DNA of 64,000 nucleotides from Tachypleus tridentatus (taxonomy: Eukaryota > Arthropoda > Merostomata > Xiphosura > Limulidae): positions 69,728,326 to 69,792,325 of the forward strand of contig NC_134830.1 of NCBI RefSeq assembly GCF_004210375.1. Direction: 5' to 3'. Positions 58,601-64,000 of the stretch are shown piece after piece. The translations under genes were made by a program, and so were the position numbers. Position 1 is the stretch's first letter, and each line of letters starts with the position of its first letter. The notes below the pieces were generated by a model, which saw nothing but the letters and a program-made list of their open reading frames with translations, was not told the origin of the DNA and did not search any database.

Positions 58601-61600
58601 ATCTCATAACTTGGTTAATTTAGATCACGTTGAGAAACAAAAGCAGTGTGTTCTATTCACTTAATATCAGTCAATGATACTATGTCCAATCTGACTTACA
58701 CTTATATATATATATTTTAACAGATGAATGGTTGTGATAAATTTGGCGGATCCGTTGGTCATACTAGCATTGGTGAAAATAGTATTTTAAATGTGGTAAT
58801 TGGAATATTCATGTTTTAAAACTTTGTCATAATGTGAAATTAAAGATTCGTTTCGAATGAAAACAACTTAGTGTGTTAACTATGTTTATGTAAATGTAGA
58901 CTTATTTAAAAATCACGTACGTTATTTACATGAATATTTCTTTTATAAGTGCACTGGCTTGTGAATTACGAAGTTAGCAAATCTTGATCACTGCAAGACC
59001 GCTTCCCATCGTATTCTGTCAAAAAACATTCAGTGGATGGGATGCAATGACAAACTATACCTTTGTTGGTCCCATTCCAAAATTGTGGACGATCGGACGC
59101 TTGAACATCTTAGAAAAATTGAACATCATAATTATACAAAATAAACGAAAATTCATTGGTTTGCAAGATTCCTCACTCACGGTGTTTGTACTATTTTGGT
59201 TTCTGTTCCTAGTTTTGCTTGGGAACAAACAGTTTGTTATTATGGAACATAGGAGCTGAGAGAGCATATAGTGATAGTGTATTGTAGTTACTAAAATTCC
59301 TCTTTACACAAACGTTCGGGGTTAATTGAGACTTGTCAAAGTTTATCTTATCCATTTTTACACTGTAGACTATCTGCTACATTGGTTTAACTGCGAGGAA
59401 AGACTGTTTTTAACTTCAATCTTTTGTAACAAAGCCCGTTCATTTCGGATACCATAAGCAAAGGCGGTGTTCATTAGTTTCCTTGGTGGCAAGTCAAATC
59501 TTGAAATGTTCATTTACCTTAATGCAACATGTCGATTCATTGATGAGAAATTGTGTGTATATCAAACTTACTAAACTAGCCGTAATTGAAAAAAAAAGTT
59601 ATTGATGTTCCATAGGTAAATGTGCTAGCACCAGACTGCATCATAAAAGAGCATCATTCCTAGATTTTTGCATTCCAAGAAGCGAAATCTTCTTCTCAAG
59701 CAAATCTAGGAAAAACGTTTTGCAAAATTTAAAAAAGATAAAACTACAGGGAAGGCAGTTAGTTACGGGTGTATAATGTAAGCTTTAGTTACCCTAATAA
59801 TGTTAACTTACTCTCACTATTATTATCATTCTTCTTCCAAAGTTTGAAGTGCTATTGTAAAAAAAAAAAAAAAAAGAAAAAAGAGTCAACCCATGGATCC
59901 TCAAATTCATAAGCTGGTATACTAAACATTATGCCACATACACCTAATTTAACCAAGCCCGAATTTGTTTCTTACAAACTTGATTCTCCATTTTCTATAC
60001 ATCATTTACTTCCGATTCTTTCAGTTTGGCAACTGTTTTAAAACGAGTGATCGAGTTTCTTTTGCTGTTCACATGAATTTTATTCTTTCAGAACAAACAC
60101 TTCCAATCCTCCCTTGAAATATTTCAAGCATTCGTTTCTGTTCCAGTCTTACCCGCGAATAAACAATAAAGCATATTTCGTTATTTTAACAAAAGCATTC
60201 AGAAAATTCTTTACTACAATGAGGTAGTAGCTTTGCGTGAAACTCAAAACAAACTACAGTGAGGTATTCAGTAAATATGGTGTGAAAGATTATTCTGCTG
60301 CATAATTCCTATATAATTGTAGTAAATGTTATTCGACTTGCAAATTTAATATTCTAAAAAGTTGTTAGTTCATGTAGGTTTCTTAAAAACAAATATATTA
60401 TTTGCCAAGTTACAAACAATGAGATCTGAATGAAATTCATGAAAATGTTTCTTAACTTGTACTTCTTTCAGTTTGTTTCTATTAATGTTTTCATTAAATA
60501 TTTTATATTCCTTGAAAAATGTGTTAATAAGAAAGTCAAAAAGCCGCCACGTTTAGGAAATGCAACAAAATGGATACGTTGAATTAGTATTTATATAAGC
60601 AGTGATCAAGATCCAAAATAAATATTTTTTTTCCATACAGTTCTGTAATATATATTTTCTACGATCCGCAGTTTATCCAAACTCAAAATTAAGTAAACTA
60701 CACAGACTCGCTCCTAAACGTGACGTGGCTTACTGTTTAAAGCCAATGAACTCCATTAAAAATATCAATTTCTATGAGAAAAATTACTAACATTTTAGGT
60801 ACCGATTAATAAGGTTTGAAAAATAAATATGGTTGAGCAGATTAAAAGTTTATAATGAACAACAGTACGGAAATTCTGTACCTACATTTTTTTCCAATGT
60901 GTTATCAGGTGCTACTGTCAGAAAATTATTTTTTTTATTATCGTTGTTTGTATGCTGACTAATAAAATATTTTAAACCAAAACAATGTCAAAAACGAATT
61001 TTAAATTTACATAATGTCACAAAATTACTAACTTGAAGCCGCAATCTATAAACAAAGATAACATTATCATACTTCACATTCATGTAGAATGGTTGTTTTT
61101 TTTATATCGATACGGATTTTATTTTACAGACAAGAATATTATCACTGGTTTCTAATCCTTTATTTTTTTGTTCTATATTTTTAAAATAAAATATAAAAAA
61201 CAAACAAAGCCACACTCAATACATTAATGGTCTATACATAAAAACAATGAAATACAAGGGTATTAAATAGCCACTGAAACCATAATCTTTAGGTTTTTCT
61301 ATGGTTAAATAATTAAAAAAAGCAAATATATTAACTAAAGCTATATTTTAAATATTACTAATTCCTTTTCCACATTCCTAATTTTCTTAACATCTCTTGT
61401 TATTTTTTAATTTGTGAAAGCTCAACTTGAATTTTTTTATTTATTAGATTTATACTGTTACATAAAAATCTAGTTTTGTTTGTAAAAAATCAACACTTCT
61501 GTTGGTTCAAAACAAAAAGTATAGTACATAAATCATCAATAGCCGATTACACAATTGAACATAAGAGAAAATTCTTAAGAGCATGATGTATTTTATCCAT

Positions 61601-62283
61601 TTTATTCCTCCACAGCTGAGATGGAAAAATACCAACTTGTGCACATTAAACTTACTTCTGGTAAGTCAGACTTAGAAAAAGAAGAAACACCCTGTAACTG
61701 ATAATTCACTGTAAATAATCAGGTTAAATATTTCCATCCCTAACCTTTGCCAAAATTATGTGCAGCAAGAAAAAGAATGGCTACAAAAGAAGAAAGAACA
61801 TACATGTTATTAGATATTATGTGATATTTGGATGGTGCAAGAAAAACACAAAATGGCAAAGGGTCACATTTATTTTTTTCATACAACAGTATCAAGTAGG
61901 GACAATACATGTAACAGAAGGCATGACACTAGGAAGCAATTAACAACTGCATCAAGGCACAAAAAAAACAAACAAACAAAAAGTTACACAAAAATATATC
62001 ATTTACTCTCTCTTTTTTTCACTCAACAGATGATCATTAAAAAAAACGTACTATTACTGGTTAATATCATCATACATATATACTTAGGATGTCTCAAGTT
62101 CTGTTACATGATGTATGCAGTTTCAGAATCAGCAATATTAACACTGAATTTAACAATTAAAACATTCACATGTTAACATACAACTTGCAGAATAAAATCT
62201 CTACCATTAGGTGTCTAAACTGGTCTTGGACCAAGCTCTTTTCTTATTTTTTCTTCTTTATATAAGATTCACTGTACTTATTG
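55689..62283. other. Long intergenic stretch, nothing recognised
   Basis: A 78-codon open frame (+ 56078-56314) is free of stops and Ser/Val-rich but has no known motif. A small hairpin (TCCTAGATTT then AAATCTAGGA) is near 59658-59711. Poly-A and AT runs are common. Some of the right part may be KAT6 3'UTR or downstream sequence. Confidence 0.35.
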
Positions 62284-62404
62284 TCAAAATGTTTGTAACT
62301 GTATAAAAAGAAAAAGTGATGCAACATTTATGAACAATATCACATTACGGTTTTCATGACGTGTAGCCCTTTCCTTGAACTCATCAGCTGACATACTTCT
62401 AATT
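62284..62404 (-). other. Possible short terminal exon
   Basis: On the - strand a long pyrimidine tract ending TTTTTACAG is followed by 39 open codons to TGA, starting IRSMSADEFKERATRHENRN, which reads protein-like. It lies 865 bases below the KAT6-like stop on the same strand, so it could be an alternative last exon, a separate gene end, or chance. I recognise no family. Confidence 0.2.
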
Positions 62405-63268
62405 CTGTAAAAAAAAAAAAAGTTTCAGGAGAGATTAATAAACAATTTTTTTTATAAAAAATGATCCATTAAAATTAGAAATCTATACCCTTGTTGTACA
62501 CGAATAAATGAAAAACATTCACAAATATGTTGCATATACATTTATTAAAGTTCCTTCTTTAACCATTAAAAGCCCATTAGTTCAGTATTTTAACAATGAG
62601 TACTAACTGAAAATAAATTGGCCACTTAAGAATTATTGTATGAATTATTCTTACAAATCATACATTTCTATTTCTTTATTATAAAATTCTCTTTGATAGT
62701 GTGTACACAAGCTTTAGAACAGCTGTTCTGTGACTATCAAACCAATTGTGAATGAATATTTTTTCCCAAACCCTTAAATCTAGTGGTAAATAATATACAG
62801 GATATTTAGATATACACATATGTATATATTTACACATTTACTTACATGATTGAGAAACAAGAAAAGAGCATCAGTCAAGTCCAATTCTAATGTTTTAACA
62901 GCATTATGTACACAAAGGCCAAACAACAGCGAAATTTTATTTATAAGCAACGTTACACAGAGTGGTGAATTGAAATGTTCCATTAAGGCCAGCACCATTG
63001 AAAATGAATTTTTGCATGTGGCCATAAAAGACAACTTACTATTTGTTTTTATCACTCATAAAACACTCAAAAAATTGGAGTTAAGAGAAAATAGTTCACC
63101 TCTGAAATGTACAGTCTGGCATTACAAGTTCAAGTTTTTAGGAGCTCTTCAAAGTTCCTGTACAGATGATGAAAGCTCCTTTGATTCATTTGTATAATTA
63201 GTCTTAAAAAGGTCTGACTGTTCATAGGATGAAACATGAGGAATAAGTATTTTCTGATTACAATACTG

Positions 63269-64000
63269 CTATCGTCTTATGACAGAGTTCAAGGCCTGAG
63301 GAGAGAGACTTCCATTTAGATACCCATATGTGGTATACATGGTGTTTTGTGGTCTTGATGACTGAATTGACTCTTGGTATTGGGCTTGAGGGTGCATGTT
63401 GATGTTCACCATGCCCATGGGGACAGCAGCAGCTTGTAACTGTGTAGGATTAATAAATCCTGCATTGGTGATGTAACCTGCTGTGTTAACCATTGCTGCT
63501 GTTCCTGGAGGAGGTCCCTGTGGCATACGGTAACTTACTCCATTCAAAGTTTGGTAGCTTGCTGCTACTAGATTGTGATTGATGGCTACACCAGAGCTTC
63601 GTTGGACTTGTCTGGCATGGTATCGATGGCTAAACTGACCATAGCCATGACTGGCTTTGGACGGTATTGATCCTTGAGGCTGTAGACTAGCAATTCCATG
63701 CTGCATTTGAGAAGGAAGAGTAATATTCACCTGGGGTGATGGAGAAGTAAAATTTGGTGGTGGAGTCATGGTATTACAAGAGGGTGAACCAATATCCATG
63801 ATTCCATTAGTAAGTTGTTGAAGTTTAGCAAGGCTACAGCTATAGCTGCCTTGAGATACAGAGTTAGGCCTTGGTGTAGGAGTGCAGGAGTAATTAGGAG
63901 ATTGGAAGTGGAATCCAGCTGGTACAGTGGAAGATACAGCACATGCAGAAGCTGCTGATGAAGGAAGACCGACATTGACATGAGTTAGGCGTTGCATAGT
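63269..64000 (-). CDS. KAT6 (MOZ/MORF, enok)-like histone acetyltransferase, C-terminal exon
   Basis: The open frame comes in from the window edge (the Met at 63997 is internal, since the frame is open before it) and ends at TAG 63271-63269 after about 243 codons. It is Ser/Pro/Gln/Asn/Met-rich. Two blocks match the conserved C-terminus of vertebrate KAT6A/B as I remember it: CSLAKLQQLTNGIMD near the start, and the very end YGYLNGSLSPQALNSVIRR. KAT6 proteins acetylate histone H3 in the BRPF complex; this tail is the transcription-activation region. The MYST and PHD domains would be encoded to the right. The assignment is by motif memory. A different Ser/Met-rich nuclear factor is possible but less likely. 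Confidence 0.75.
   Translation of the reverse strand, partial: TMQRLTHVNVGLPSSAASACAVSSTVPAGFHFQSPNYSCTPTPRPNSVSQGSYSCSLAKLQQLTNGIMDIGSPSCNTMTPPPNFTSPSPQVNITLPSQMQHGIASLQPQGSIPSKASHGYGQFSHRYHARQVQRSSGVAINHNLVAASYQTLNGVSYRMPQGPPPGTAAMVNTAGYITNAGFINPTQLQAAAVPMGMVNINMHPQAQYQESIQSSRPQNTMYTTYGYLNGSLSPQALNSVIRR

Noticed and set aside
59658-59711. Small hairpin TCCTAGATTT/AAATCTAGGA
   Set aside because: Arms of only 10-12 bases; expected by chance in a window of this size.
1-64000. CRISPR array, operon, toxin-antitoxin or phage system
   Set aside because: Introns, SINEs and hAT/LINE elements show a eukaryotic genome. No regular spaced repeats were seen.

Overview
This is a eukaryotic, AT-rich, intron-rich and repeat-dense window. 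It probably comes from a chelicerate, and most likely a horseshoe crab. The arthropod assignment rests on a squid-type hnRNP gene and a Spaetzle-type exon. The horseshoe-crab suggestion rests on my recollection of the abundant tRNA-derived SINE family seen here at least seven times; I have not checked it by search.

Three host genes are visible. (1) At the left edge, on the + strand, is the last coding exon (184-370) of a Spaetzle/neurotrophin-like cystine-knot ligand. It has no start codon of its own and is too short for simple ORF calling. (2) The centre is one long gene on the - strand (CDS 52513 to 21552, seven coding exons, 326 aa). It is an RNA-binding protein of the squid / hnRNP A/B-D family: an acidic Gln/Tyr-rich N-terminus, two RRMs, and an RGG plus Gly/Tyr-rich tail. 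Every junction has GT/AG sites and the reading frame closes exactly. Its promoter region has CCAAT, CACGTG and TATA-like elements, and an AATAAA signal lies about 120 nt after the stop. (3) At the right edge, on the - strand, is the C-terminal exon (63269 to beyond 64000) of a KAT6/MOZ-MORF (enok) type histone acetyltransferase.

The rest is largely transposon archaeology. At 2.2-7.6 kb lie SINEs, a decayed BEL/Pao fragment and a ZMYM1-like hAT relic that starts inside it. At 9.7-17.1 kb is a non-LTR retrotransposon (- strand) interrupted by a SINE and by a complete hAT with perfect 8-bp target duplications; that hAT carries a pogo/Tigger-like MITE, so the nesting is three levels deep. Introns 1 and 2 of the squid-like gene hold three diverged copies of an unidentified repeat. 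They also hold two more hAT relics, a THAP/DDE plus SWIM-YqaJ (ISL2EU-like) element inside one of them, and a Tc1 copy. A second Tc1 copy lies at 54.7 kb. Both Tc1 copies look very like a family I know from fish, and both carry the same catalytic Asp to His change.

Large stretches (17.7-21.4, 47.2-51.2, 55.7-62.2 kb and much of the introns) show nothing I recognise. I found no CRISPR, operon or prokaryotic feature.
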